Shown piece after piece: positions 1-11,600 of a stretch of 24,348 nucleotides of DNA. The notes under the pieces are model-generated. The model had not been told where the DNA came from. It worked only from the letters and a program-made list of their open reading frames with translations, and did no database searches. The stretch is from Gnetum montanum (lineage: Eukaryota; Streptophyta; Gnetopsida; Gnetales; Gnetaceae), in assembly GCA_015680685.1 (NCBI GenBank), contig MNCI01005178.1, forward strand, positions 216,303 to 240,650. Direction: 5' to 3'. Position numbers and translations under genes: made by a program. How positions within the stretch are numbered: the first letter of the stretch is position 1; each line of letters opens with the position of its first letter.

Positions 1-2841
1 AGTGAATGCAAATATGCTATTTAAGTTAAGTTTTATGAGCTTAGAGAAACTATATTGTTGATATGTATGCAGTGGGATTATTATAAAATTCAACATAGAT
101 GATATACTAGTGTTGTGGGTTGTGGTTATGTGTGGAAGCATGTGTGTGATGTTTGCCTTGGTTGTTGAAATGACACACATAGCACAAGGTGCTTATGGCT
201 ATTGGTTTGATATGCTTCAATATGATAATGTTATGACTAACAGTGTATATCATGTAGATGGACTTGTGATTGTATGATGGGTGGAGTCAACACAAGGTTG
301 TGAACCAATTGATGATGAGAGACCCTAGAGGAGTTGGGATGACCTACGCTATGATACATTAGTGAGGCTCATGTCTTAAACCTCATTTTAAGAGTAGGAG
401 AGAATAGGTGTAGGAGGTGACAAGTATTCTTGGATCTATCCTCTAGAAGGTTAGTGGCTTCAAGCTGCAAATAAAGTAGCAACACTAGCACTGATAGTAG
501 ATTAAGTAATGGAAACTAAAAAAAATAACATGGAATCATAGTTTAGTAGTTGAGTACACATGTCAATAATATCGTGCTTACATAGAGTATGGATGTATTG
601 GCTACCACGAGTTATGATTGAGAATTAATGAGAGTGGTTCTTAGGGCACAGGTTTCCTTGCATTAAGTTAGTGTTATGATTGAGCATTAATGATAGTGGT
701 TCTTAGGGCACAGGTTTCCTTGCATTAAGTTAGTAATGGTATGATCATGGGTTATGCATGAGAGCATGTTAAAGTATTGATGTTTGGTAAGAGTTGTTAC
801 GTGTTATGTTGCGAATTGCTTGATTTGGTATTGGTGTATGAGCTTGAATGTTGATAGAGTTATATGGTATTGGTATGTGGTACCAAGTAGAGTACATATA
901 TCTATATGATATGATAACATTTGATATGATTGATAATGCACTTTCATGCTTGTTTGTGGTGTTCTACATGAGATGTACTAACTTGAACAAGTTGCTTAAT
1001 TCACCCTTTCTCACCTCCTCCAACACAAGAGCTACCTTCTTCAATGGTAGGGAGGACATGTAAAGGCTCCTACTCAATCTTGTACTAAACCCCATTAGTA
1101 GGTGATGGAGGAGGCCTTGGAGCCATGTTTCTTATTGTTTTCATGCATGAAATTGTGCGAGAGATCAACTTATTCACTAGTGGCTTTGGTTTAAACAACC
1201 CATGATCTATGACATGTTTATATATGTACATGATGTATACATGCAATGTGCATAATGTGCATGTGAGACTTATACATTAGTTAAATAGGATGTTAAATGT
1301 TGGATAATTTTAGCATATGTTGCATGATGATGATGATATAGAGAGGAGAGTAACGGTTAGGTGTGGTTGTGCGAGATTTGTTGGTGCATTAAGCTTTGGC
1401 CACTTTGTCAATCCACTCCCTAGCTTGGCTTGGGTTGGGCATGCAAGGCGTTACACAAATGTTTTTATTAAAAAAATGAAAAAAAAAAAACTTACAATTA
1501 CTATGTGATAACAAACTTAGCTTAGCAACCCCAAGTCATAGATTCAATTCCACTACATAACACAAAGTTATAAATTTTTTAAAAAAATAGCCACGTAAAA
1601 TTTTAAAATAGTCAACCATGTCCAAAGAGTCTTAGTAGATATAGATAACAAATTTCAGTTTTAGTTTCATAATTGCTATTCAAATTTTTCTAATGAGAAA
1701 GTGTTCGCTTTTCATATTTTAATGTTGATATTTATTTATCCTTTCCATGACAATTCAAGTAAATTTGGATTGAGATTTCCATCTTTGTACAAAATCAATT
1801 GAAATAACATAATTCTTTATAACTCTATCTGTTTGATAACCCTTCAATTTTGGCTAATTTTAATAATTTTGGGGCTTTAACAAACATTCAAGTATATTAT
1901 TTGTTTTGTTTTCTTAAACATCCATGTAAATAATACATCTCATTTAATATAAAAACTCAATTTTGCTTTATAGAAAACTAATATGCTCTTAATTAAATTA
2001 GTATTTATCGTATTATTAGAATTGACTTATAAAAACTAGCTTAATTCAGTTCACTGCAATTTTTCTTAATAATCTAGGCTATGATACCCTAGTATGTGAG
2101 TTGTTAGTTAACATGACTTGCATGTTACCCGAACCGGAGGCCAATGCTCATACTAAGTTGTAAATGGGTATTTTAACAATTATTAAATTGTCAAGCACCT
2201 GTTGAGTTGTAAATTGCTAAATTGTTAAGCACTTGTTAAGCTCAGTTGGTTGGCTCACCAGATTCAAGCACCAGAGCCTGCTATGGCAGATAAAGCAAAT
2301 GGAGCCCCTTCTTTGAAAAAATTACTAAATTGTCACGGAATACAGTAATGCTTTTTTATCGCTATTTTAAAATTTCTAAAGTCTGGACAATAATTCAGTA
2401 TATGTTAAAACTCAGCTTTACACAACACGACAGAACTCTATGTATGCAAGAGAAACATGTTGCGGTTGGGAAACTCTGAGCAGAGATTAAATCTTTGTTC
2501 ATATATTGTGCAATAAACTTCCAACTTTAACAGCCATCAACTAGAACAGGGGAAAAAGCAACGTAAGCTAGTATATACTGAAATTTAAGAACCGGGCATC
2601 CTGAACATGTAAAATGTTGGAAGCTGGGATTTTAAATCTGTCCAAGTGGTGTATGCTTGCAAAACGACAATTTCAATTGCTGTTGCATTTCTTCCCTTGC
2701 AAGACAGCTTTGTCTTTGCATGGAAGGGGAAGCCAGGAAGCTGAATTTAGGTAATGTGTTACTAGGCTCAAGAGCACTGAGCCTACCACCAGAAGAAATG
2801 GTTGAATTATTTTTATAGCCCACATAAGCAAATGACAAACC
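1..2841. other. AT-rich gene-poor flank, probably decayed repeats
   Basis: No reading frame here has protein-like composition, and none matches a family I know. The stretch ending near 1455 closes with GGCGTTACA, a terminus often seen in plant LTR elements, so 1-1455 may be an old LTR remnant, but I found no partner copy. An A-rich run follows at 1468-1490. A piece near 2235-2290 weakly resembles tRNA-derived SINE boxes. The part just below 2842 should contain the 3' UTR of the minus-strand nucleoside hydrolase gene. I saw no convincing poly(A) signal that would fix its end. Confidence 0.4.
611..734. repeat. 62-bp tandem duplication
   Basis: Two adjacent copies, 611-672 and 673-734, start GTTATGATTGAG and end GCATTAAGTTAGT. 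They differ at only a few positions, so the duplication is fairly recent. It has no visible coding role. Confidence 0.9.
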
Positions 2842-5800
2842 TCAGATGCTGTGGCTTGTCGTTTTTTTGGGTGTTTTCAGTAATTCCTTGATGTAATTGA
2901 TTACCGCTGGCACATTCACAGACCAAGCAACTGAAATAGATTTAATTCCAGTCCAAGGGTTGCTCGCAGTCCATCTGTTTTATCAATGGTTACTAACCGT
3001 GAGTTTGACTTGTCAAGAAAATCAACTGGAACAAATGAATTTAGCCTATGGTTTGATCATTTTTTGAATAATGAAAATTCAACTAATACTTGAGAAACGA
3101 GAAAGAAAGCCAGAAATTGATTACTTTTTTAATCCCAAGTCCATCAGAGTATGTCCTGTACAGATGCCCTGGGTCTCCACACGGACAACACCCTTCTTGA
3201 ATTGAAAGAGCTCGGGTTTAACCAATGCTACAAGACATGTAGGATCATGTAGAAAAATCCCTGGGAATTGAATATCCCAGAAAATAACATCAAGCAGTAT
3301 TAGCATGAAGTTCCCAGTTAGTCGAAACGAAGAGGGTAAAAACAGCTAAAGCAAAGCATACCAGAGTTTCCTGATAAGTCCATTTAGGTGGAAAAGTAAA
3401 AATTCGCTGAATAGGGTAACATGTACATTTTCTTACTCACCATTCACACCATCAGAGTTTAAATGAAAGTCTCTGTAGAACCCGCAAATATTATAAATGT
3501 ACTTCCCATGTTGTCCATCTGAATCCTTCAGTTCACAAAGATCTTGCTCTGAAATCAAATAAAACAATACAAGTTTGAGGAGTTCACAAAGAATACTTCA
3601 CAATAAAAGTACTAAAAAGATGTTGCTTCTGTACCACTAAACAATATCTGAGTAGTAACATTTAGTCCAACCACGTCAATTTCTGCCCCGCAAGTAAATA
3701 CAACATCAGCAGCTTCAGGATCACAAAAAACCTACAATTGTCAAGCAGATTTCCTCAGATAAAATTCATTTATGAAGAATTTCTGGGATCATGAATTTGC
3801 TCCAAAGTGCATATTTGAGCAATCCTATAAAATAAGTACTTGAAACTATTGATATAATAGTTACACTGGCACAATGTACTGATAGAATATACCAGACAAC
3901 TACTAAAGTTATCTATGTTGGATTCAAAGCTTTTTCATAAAAATGAACGCAAAGGTGGGCAATTTTTTCAGAAAGGAGGTGGTTTTACTTCTACAAAACT
4001 GCTTCAACTACAAAATTGTGTTGCAAGGAAAATATACAGAAATATGCCCAAAAACGGAAGTTGTCTCACATTGGCCTCTGCAGCAGGATTTATATTCCCA
4101 AGAGCAAAAAATGAACCACCAAGAACTACTATCCTTTTAACTTTGTTTGCAAAAAGTTTGTCCTTCTTCACTGCCTTGGAAAACAAACAATACTCAATTA
4201 ACAATGATAAAATTGAGAATACAATGTATGAAAACTTGAAAGAGGTGCTGTATACCAATGCAATATTAGTTAACGGTCCCAGTGCCAAAATGACCACCTC
4301 TCCTGGAAATTCTGAAACCTTTTCTACAAGAAACTCGCAAGCATTTTTAGCAATCTTTTTGCCTTTGGGAGGAGGTGGAAATGTATTTCCAAGTCCATCA
4401 GACCCATGACAGAAATCTGATATAACAGGAGGTCCCCTCTGCAATTCAAATAGAAATTGTTATCAATAAGCTTTAGATTTAGAAAAGGAAACTAAAGCAG
4501 CTCTAAAGTTTCTGTTCTTCATAGTTCTTACTATAAAGGTATATAGTATCTAAAGTCAACAACTTTAGATTGAAGCTCATCAACTTGTCTGTGACATAAA
4601 CATCTAAATGGTATTTGTTATAACACATCAAAGTGAAGATATCCTTTGCGGTAGTGATGCAATTTATACTGCAACTACGAAGTGCCTTTATAAAATCCTC
4701 CAACAATATGTTAAAACACAACTAGAAACAAAAGCAATTTGAGTAGGGCATCCTGACTGGCCTTAACTCGAATTTGAAATTTTCATTTGTTGCTTACATG
4801 TAGAAAGATTATAGATGCATAATGCAAGATTTCATGAAGCCCCATGATATCGTAGGTCCATATATTGTCCAGGTGGCCAAAAATAGCCGTGAGTTTGATT
4901 CTGGTTAGAGATAAGCTGTCTGAATGAAACCAGTAGGAGAAAGAGTTTTGTTTGGATCTTATCGGCTATGGGTTCTTACAACTCCTACCCAAAATAGATG
5001 GAAAAATTAAGTTCTCTTAAAAATTTATGACGTTACCCAGCTGTGCAATTGCCACTAACCCATTTCCTAGCAAATAGTACGATAAAGAAGACAGGCATCT
5101 AATTGATGGTAAAATTTTCTCTGATACCATTTAGGTTGCAGGTTTAGTCAGGATAGTTTATACCAAGATAGAAAGGAGTTATGAGACAGAAATTGTAGAA
5201 ACTTAGTTATGTCCCATATTTCTAAAGGATTTCCTTGTAAACATGAGAATAAAAATTGCTGAAATTGAATATTGTTTGATAAATTCAAAAAGTTTCTTCA
5301 GAGACATCGTAGAAAATTCTTTTTTTTTTGTCTTAATTATTTTAAATTTGATCCCAAGAATAATCTCATTACTTCAAATCTTGTTTTATTAATAGAATCT
5401 CTTTTTACTTGTTTAAAAATTATTTTAAATTTGATATTTATGCGTAGTTAGGCCATTATTCAAGAAATATTTTTCCATCAAAGATTTTATAAAACCTGCT
5501 GCAGGTATATGGAAATTTCCAGAATATCCAATTAATTACATTTCTAAACAACAGATGGAAAACACCACGTGTGCAACAAAACAGTTGAGTATTTCTTGCA
5601 ATCACTACCATGAAAATATGTGAGATCCATATCATTTATTATTATTTATACTCTTACCTTTACTGTTTGATCCTATCCCAGGATAATAAAATAACCAGGT
5701 GCTACTGTAATAAGCATCAGATAATTTTTAGATAAGACTACTGATAAAAGCTAAATCCAGCAATGCAGAATGCTGGACCCTGTCTATACAGGACAAAAAA

Positions 5801-8288
5801 TACTACTAAATGTAGGCAGTACCACGCCAAAAAGGGGAAACACCTAGAATTAAAATAACAGAGAAAACTTCACCTACACCAAAAAGCAAAGCCTGACCTA
5901 AGCATGTGATCACTTGATCACAGTTAAAAACTAGCATAGTGAACTGCCGATGTGAGAACGAACTAAGGTACTATACCTCAATATATATCGAAGTGACAGA
6001 TGAACATGTCTGATCCAAAGTGAGAGACACTACAATCAATGACACTTGGCCTCAATATAAGACTAATAAGATACCTGGTAACTAACCTGATACGACCAAA
6101 ATGAAGTGCTGAAAAATCAAATAACAAAACCTCTAATTAATGAATAATCAATTGAAATCTTCTAAAATTGTTTGAAATTTGACAGAATTATCATTGTATA
6201 AATGAACATGAGACTGGTAATCTCACAGTTTATTTTTAATTGTAAAGTTCTTATATCCCTAGGATAAGTGATAAAATTTATCCAGGTAATTAACTAATAT
6301 AAAATGCCAGCACTTACTGACTGCCCTATATTAGCTACAAGAACAAAGCAAATACGTCATTCCCTGCTCAAACTAGAAAGCAGTTGAGATATCTTCCCAT
6401 ACAAAAGTTGGTGTGCACCTACTTCAAGCAATAGGATCGCCTCATCTGTACCCTTTATTTGATTCTCTAGTAAGTGGTTGTATATACTTAATTAAGTAAT
6501 AGGTTGGAGGTAGTTGCACGTGCATTTATTGATGATGGAAATAGGATTTTAACAGCTTTTAGTGTAACATGAAGTCAATATAAATCAATGCACTAATAGG
6601 AATAATATTTTTCAGTATCGTCACCGCAGTAAAGTTTAACCCCCAAATTCAGATGGTTTCATCAAACTTACAAAGTCTTCCCCTCTCGTTCAAATGTTAA
6701 CAATTGTGACTTTCACTTTTCATGTTTAAATTTTGTGTGTCTTATTTAGAGCCTTGGAAGATAATGCCCAGGCAACCCTTCCTGATATTATTAATTAGAA
6801 GAAGAGAAATCAAAAAGATCTACCCAAAGATAAAGATATCCAAAGGTATGTTATTGGCAACAGTTGTTTCAAATTTAGGAGACATTTTTGCAACATGAAA
6901 ACACTGAATCTGCACATGATGAATCTAAATTGCACCTTTTAGATATATGAGAATGAACAATACATTTCAAAGAACCGCTAGATAGAGAATGTAAACAAAT
7001 AATATGATGATGTCTCATACAAACACAACATGAGATACCATTACAACCCACTGATAACATAGAGTAGAACAAATATGAAGAACCTTTTACCTTTAAAGAT
7101 TCTGGGTTACCCTCAGCAACCGGGATATCTGGACGGCCTGCTATTTCACACTGTTGCAAAGATGCAAGAAATTGCATTAGATGTGTTGTCACCATAGTGG
7201 AAATTTGGGTTTTAACACTAACAAAAGCAGCAAAATCAAAGGACGTACCAAATGCAATGCATTTTTGGTTGCATCCTGAGTACTAACGTTACCAAATACG
7301 GTAGTTAAGCCAAGTATTTCAATCTCTGGAATCTGGAATGCCATTAGAATTGTCATTGCATCATCTGCAAGGAAAACACAAATTTCCTATCTCATCATTT
7401 TCCAAAATGAAAAGTTAAAAAAGGTTACGCATATAGGATTTATTTCAATCCATTTTGATATCAATCTTTCAAAGGATTTGGCAGCATCTCCAACAACTAG
7501 TTTACATTTTCTAAAAACAAACGCTCCTATTTAAGTACTTTAAGCCATAAGATGATCATCATCAACCATAGGGTATACAGGATGGTTTGAATGAAGCAAA
7601 AGCACAGGATCGCCGTTGAACACGCTATCAATTATTCGAGAATCCCCGTTGAAAACACTATCAATTAATCCAATGGTGGAACAAGGGCACCAAGCAATCT
7701 TTGATATCTAACAGAAAACAGTATTTGACGAGCAAACGGAAACAATTTTAACAAAAATAAACTAATCATTTCGCAAGACAGGTACGAAGCATGGCACTTC
7801 ATACTATTGCGTCAAAAGTAAAAGAAGTTTTCTCGATGCTAATAACCTTTATAGATGCCACCTGTCACAATCGTAAGAGGTTACAACTCCACGTAGATAC
7901 TTTCCTTTCGGACAAATCCAGAAAAGTTTATTTCCATCGGGATATTCTTCGTGATTAGAAAGACATTTTCAAATCGTCCCGGATTCTCAAAATGCAATAC
8001 GGATCCAACCAGCAAAACAACGCCGAAACTGCAACAACTTTGCAACGTAAAAGCAATTGAAGAGGCTAAAACTGCCCATGCTTCCAGCGACCCAGATGCA
8101 AGCAATCAATCTAAGACGCAAAACAACTGCTTGTATTTCAACAACCCAGAAGTAAAGCCTGGGAAAATTTAAAATCCCAGACCAATTTTAGATGTGCCAT
8201 ACAATTAATTACACTTACCAACGCCTGGATCTGTATCGATGATGACCTTCATTTTCTTCTCCACAGGCACGTCCATTGCCGCTGCCAT
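2842..8288 (-). CDS. URH1: Uridine/inosine nucleoside hydrolase, plant URH1-like, nine exons
   Basis: This enzyme hydrolyses uridine, and in the family also inosine or xanthosine, to free base and ribose in cytosolic nucleoside catabolism. Exons, 5' to 3': 8288-8219, 7364-7249, 7150-7091, 4438-4256, 4174-4070, 3731-3635, 3548-3441, 3260-3125, 2974-2842. They total 1008 nt, giving 335 residues plus a TGA stop. All eight introns are GT-AG and all phases agree. Visible motifs: the N-terminal DTDPGVDD aspartate cluster (D18, D20, D24, D25), FGN (N49), HGSDGLG (H93), LGPLTN (T139), NPAAEAN (E176, N178) and LHDP (H251, D252). These match the calcium and substrate ligands known from Crithidia IU-nucleoside hydrolase. 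The length is normal for plant URH proteins. The ATG at 8288 is the first Met after an in-frame TAG. No domain is missing and no frame is broken. Assignment to URH1 rather than URH2 rests on remembered similarity (for example FGNVSTQDAT and the GLKKW...NPWTG C-terminus). Confidence 0.95.
4439..7090 (-). other. Intron 3 of the URH1-like gene (2.65 kb)
   Basis: The donor is GTAAAA after residue K82 and the acceptor is TTGCAG before R83, phase 0. The protein joins across it without a gap, so no exon is missing. The intron is AT-rich, and its short open frames show no family resemblance. A patch at about 4860-4960 has a weak RNA polymerase III box-B look and could be a SINE relic. The other introns are 854, 98, 81, 338, 86, 180 and 150 bp, so this one has expanded. 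Confidence 0.85.
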
Positions 8289-8445
8289 CTTCTTGGTCTC
8301 CACCAGATTTACAGAGATCCAGATGTATGTATGGATAGATGGATGGAAATCTAAGTCCAGAACCACACCCAATCCCAACTAAGACGCAGCCCAGTTCTCG
8401 CTGAACAGGTGATCCAAAACAGAAGCAAATGGGCCAGAGAACAAC

Positions 8446-8453
8446 TAAATATA
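8446..8453 (-). promoter_or_regulatory. Possible TATA box of the URH1-like gene
   Basis: The minus strand reads TATATTTA about 160 bases upstream of the ATG, which would give a 5' UTR of roughly 130 nt. It is the best TATA-like match in 8289-8910. A CCAAT on the plus strand near 8672 is the only other promoter-like word I noted. Housekeeping genes often lack a TATA box, so this is tentative. The rest of 8289-8910 contains no other gene. Confidence 0.25.
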
Positions 8454-8910
8454 AACTAACTGTGCCTGCCTGGCCTTCTCTGGGGATCATGAAAACCGTT
8501 GCGGAGTCTGATCGAAGAGTCAAAATACCGTAACACAACGGCACTGCAAAATTAACAATTCTCTGCTCACAGCAGAGCAGACCTGACGCAAGACAATCCA
8601 GGAACAGTTGGGCCTACCCAAACGCTAAAACAAACAAATATTTCTCTAATTTTTCCCAACTTTTACGCAGCCAATCAGGATCTGTATCCACCTACTAATT
8701 CATGAATACAACCAGTAGAAATGCTTCGCATACCACTTGTTGTATGCACGTGGTGGTCTGTCAAAATCTTCATTCTATTTTGTAATGGGCATGGAAATTT
8801 TTGGTAAGAGGGCAATTACACAAATACAATGCTGAGGCATGTTTAATTATGCCTCCGGAAAGTTTTCCTGCTTCAAAATCTTAAAAAAGAAATGTCGGGA
8901 AGATGGTAAG

Positions 8911-9630
8911 CACTATTTTCTTTTGCGTGACTAATGCTCCAATTTTATTTCATCGGCCCTTATCCATTCTACTAAAAAAATAGACCATTGTTAAAAGAAT
9001 AGACGACACTATTTCCTTTTGCATGATTAAGGCTCCAATTTTATTTTCTCGGCCCTTATCCATTCTACTAAAAGAATAGACCATTGTTAAAAGAATAAAC
9101 CATTGTTAAAAGAATAGACGACACTATTTCCTTTTGCATGATTAAGGCTTCAATTTTATTTTCTCGGCACTTATCCATTCTGTTATAAAAAAGAATAGAC
9201 CATTTCTGTTAAAAAGAATAGACCATTGGACACTATTTCCTTTTGAGTCACTGGGGCTCCAATTTTATTTCCTCGGCCCTTATTCATTGTGTTAGAGAAT
9301 AGACCATTGGACACTATTTCCTTTTGCGTGACTAAAGCTCCAATTTTATTTCCTTGGCCCTTATCCATTATGTTAAAAGAATAGACCATTGGACACTATT
9401 TCCTTTTCCGGGCTCCAATTTTATTTCCTCGGCCCTTATCTGTTATGTTAAAAGAATAGACCATTGGACACTTTCCTTTTACGTGACTAAGGCTCCAATT
9501 TTATTTCCTCGCCATTATCCATTCTGTTAAAAGAATAGACCATTGGACACTATTTCTTTTTGCGTGAATAAGGCTCCAATTTTATTTCCTCACCTTTATC
9601 CATTCTGTTAAAAGAATAGACCATTGAACC
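8911..9630. repeat. Minisatellite, about eight units of 75-115 bp
   Basis: Units begin with CACTATTTCC-like sequence at about 8911, 9007, 9122, 9231, 9312, 9394, 9469 and 9548. Each runs through a shared core (GGCTCCAATTTTATTT, then TCGGCCCTTATCC) and ends with AAAAGAATAGACCATTG. Distal units are closer to a common 75-82-bp form. The first three units are longer because of internal duplications of a TTAAAAGAATA piece. Almost every unit carries CCAAT on the plus strand, and the later ones also carry ATTGG (CCAAT on the minus strand). The array lies between the URH1-like promoter and the retroelement cluster. Confidence 0.92.
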
Positions 9631-10084
9631 TTCCTAACAGTGGAGAATTGGATAGCAGGGGTACGTGGATCGCATTACTTGCAATTGTATATATTAAGCT
9701 TGTTCGATGATCCTGGCTATCGCTTTATCAATCAAGCATTAGGGTACACGGTTACGTAAAGCGTGTGTCGACTTGTTGATTTTACAAGTCAAATGGATTT
9801 GTTTCACAATTCCACTATTCCAACTTGATGGCGTAATTGGTTGGTATTCAATTTGGGTTTGATTCATGTTCAATGTTGATAATTGAGAGGTGTTAAACCT
9901 AAAATAATTTAAAAACTTAGTATTGTCAACCAAAATCAAATCCACAAGTTGGACCGTTCAAATAAAGAGTCTTCCAAATCAATGTTGACAATTCAACAAA
10001 ATGAGGATTAGTGGAGAGAACCTTCCACATGTGGATCTTGAATTCAATTTTATCTTAATCTTAAAAAAATACTAATAGGTAACC
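9631..10084. other. Unassigned sequence between minisatellite and E4
   Basis: I see no gene, repeat or RNA here. The short frames lack protein-like composition. It may be internal sequence of the decayed element E4, but nothing in the window lets me align it. Confidence 0.4.
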
Positions 10085-10495
10085 ATGAACAATACTAGTG
10101 AAGAAATGATTCACTACATGGAACTTGCTAAATTCATATATACTCATCTTGCCATGTTGACACTTACCATCCTAGGAACAAAGTGGAGAAGTAATCACTA
10201 GCAACATTTATATTATTCAAGCATGAGAGCAAGCTTCGTGCAAGGAGCAACAACAAAGTTAAAAGTCCTTTGGACCCACTACACTAAGTAATGTAATGTC
10301 GCAAAGGATCTAGCACAATGAATGATAAATTACCTAAAGTTTAAGGAGAAAGTCAATATATTTGACATTGAGTGTAAATTGTTCATTGCTTGATTTATTC
10401 AAGCAAATAAGATGTTTTTGAATTTGACACATCCATGGAAAATCCCAATAACAACAAATCTAGCTAACTTAGCTTGGACCATTAACATCTCATAG
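10085..10495 (+). pseudogene. E4 3'-proximal ORF relic (shared family ORF)
   Basis: A single frame with four internal stops runs from ATG 10085 to TAG 10495. It aligns by eye, without a frame change, to the E3 minus-strand frame at 20579-21456. Shared words include EEMxxYMEL near the start, LxMLT soon after, FDIECKLF about 90 codons in, and a PW..P block ending in AWT(M/I)N. In both elements the frame lies just upstream of the 3' UTR and polypurine tract. I do not recognise the protein. It is charged and helix-rich and could form coiled coils. The stops make this copy non-functional. Confidence 0.6.
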
Positions 10496-11117
10496 ACATA
10501 TATAGAGAAGTATGATACCATTCTAAGCCACTTCCACATGGATTGATAACTTATCAATTGCGAGAACCACCATGATAGGAGTCACCATCGCAAGGCACAA
10601 CATGAGAACTTACTATTGGAATTTTTTTTGAAAACCTAAAAAGTTTTGTAATCTTTTGATATATGTCTAATGTTTTGTCATTTAGTAAATCATTTGAATA
10701 AATGATGTAATGCATTACTTAAGTTAAGTTAGTTACTTGAGTTGCCTCCACATTTTTGTAACAAACTTTATTGCATTTTTGTTTAACTCAAGAACCATTA
10801 ATGATCCATGAATAGATCTAGAAAAGTATTAGACCATCCTAAACCACTTCTGCATGGATTCACAAGCTATTAATCAATTGCAGGAATGACCACAACAAGA
10901 GGAGCCACTAACACCAAGAAGAACATAAAGACATGTTGCTAGAAAAGGTTTTTTTAGAGACCTACAAAGTTTTATAATCTTTTGATGTATGTCCAATGTT
11001 TTGTCATTTTCTAAATCACTTGAATAGATATTGTAATGTGATACTTAAGTCAAGTCAGTCAACTGAGTTTCCTCCATAAATTTGTAACAAACTTGGTTAC
11101 ATTTTGTTTAACTGAAG
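10491..11117 (+). repeat. Tandemly duplicated retroelement 3' UTR
   Basis: Copy A (10491-10792) and copy B (10807-11117) share a long series of words in the same order, such as CCACTTC-CATGGATT, TTTTGTAATCTTTTGAT, ATGTTTTGTCATTT and TTTGTAACAAACTT. Only copy B is followed by the polypurine tract and LTR. E1 carries one related copy at about 18815-19042. Confidence 0.8.
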
Positions 11118-11145
11118 GATGAGTTTTTAGTTAGTCGTAGTGGTA

Positions 11146-11600
11146 TGATGAATAATAAATCAATCATGTGTGACATTGCACCTACGATATCATAGTTGTA
11201 GGATTATATGCTTTCTTATGATATCACATATGCAATGTATTAGGGGTAGGTAGTGTTTATAAGTACCATTCACCCATCACATTAAATGCACCATTTGATC
11301 ACCATAGTAGTAGAGCTTTATTAGTTTGATTTCATAGCCTTAGAAGTAGTCATCAAGGGCTCTTGTAACATGAACTTAAATTGATTGAATAGAGTCTTAT
11401 TCGAGTAATATTGTACTTGGATACAATTCATGATGATGATAAGATTGAAATTAATTTACCTTAATTGTAGCACTTTGACTTGATTTAATATTTTCTTTTG
11501 AGCAGTTTACTTTCTTTGTTATTTACTTTCATGCACTTAGTTAATATTTTACTTTTAAAATACATATTAAATATCATATAAAATAGCTTTGTTAAGAAAG
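11146..11600 (+). repeat. E4 LTR, 5' part
   Basis: Starts with the family's TGATGA terminus directly after a weak polypurine tract. It has GATATC words at 11186 and 11220, then a TTTATAAG TATA-like box near 11257, then R/U5-like sequence resembling E1's (CATGCACTTAGTTAATATTT). The 3' boundary is estimated. Confidence 0.65.

Larger units (their letters stand above)
10085..11600 (+). mobile_element. E4: 3' end of a decayed Ty3/gypsy-like LTR element
   Basis: In order the fragment holds a dead 3'-proximal ORF (10085-10495), a 3' UTR present twice in tandem (10491-10792 and 10807-11117), a CTGAAGGATGAG word, a weak polypurine tract ending at 11145, and an LTR starting TGATGAATAATAAATC at 11146. 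The same order occurs in E1 (3' UTR, CTTGAGGACAAG, polypurine tract, LTR) and in E3 on the other strand. The LTR resembles the first half of the E1 LTRs and can be followed to about 11600. After that no match is visible, so the LTR is truncated or its end is too decayed to see. Confidence 0.75.

Noticed and set aside
2235-2300. Possible tRNA-derived SINE (box A/B-like words)
   Set aside because: The boxes are imperfect, there are no target duplications, and no second copy is in the window.
3915-4409. 164-codon plus-strand frame
   Set aside because: Shadow of the minus-strand hydrolase exons 4 and 5 and their introns.
8215-8544. 109-codon minus-strand frame overlapping the first exon
   Set aside because: It is out of frame with the nucleoside hydrolase start and has no family resemblance. 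Exon 1 with its DTDPG motif explains the region.
9183-9389. Minus-strand 68-codon frame with repeated peptide blocks
   Set aside because: The repetition comes from the minisatellite, whose 81-bp spacing here is a multiple of three. It is not a gene.
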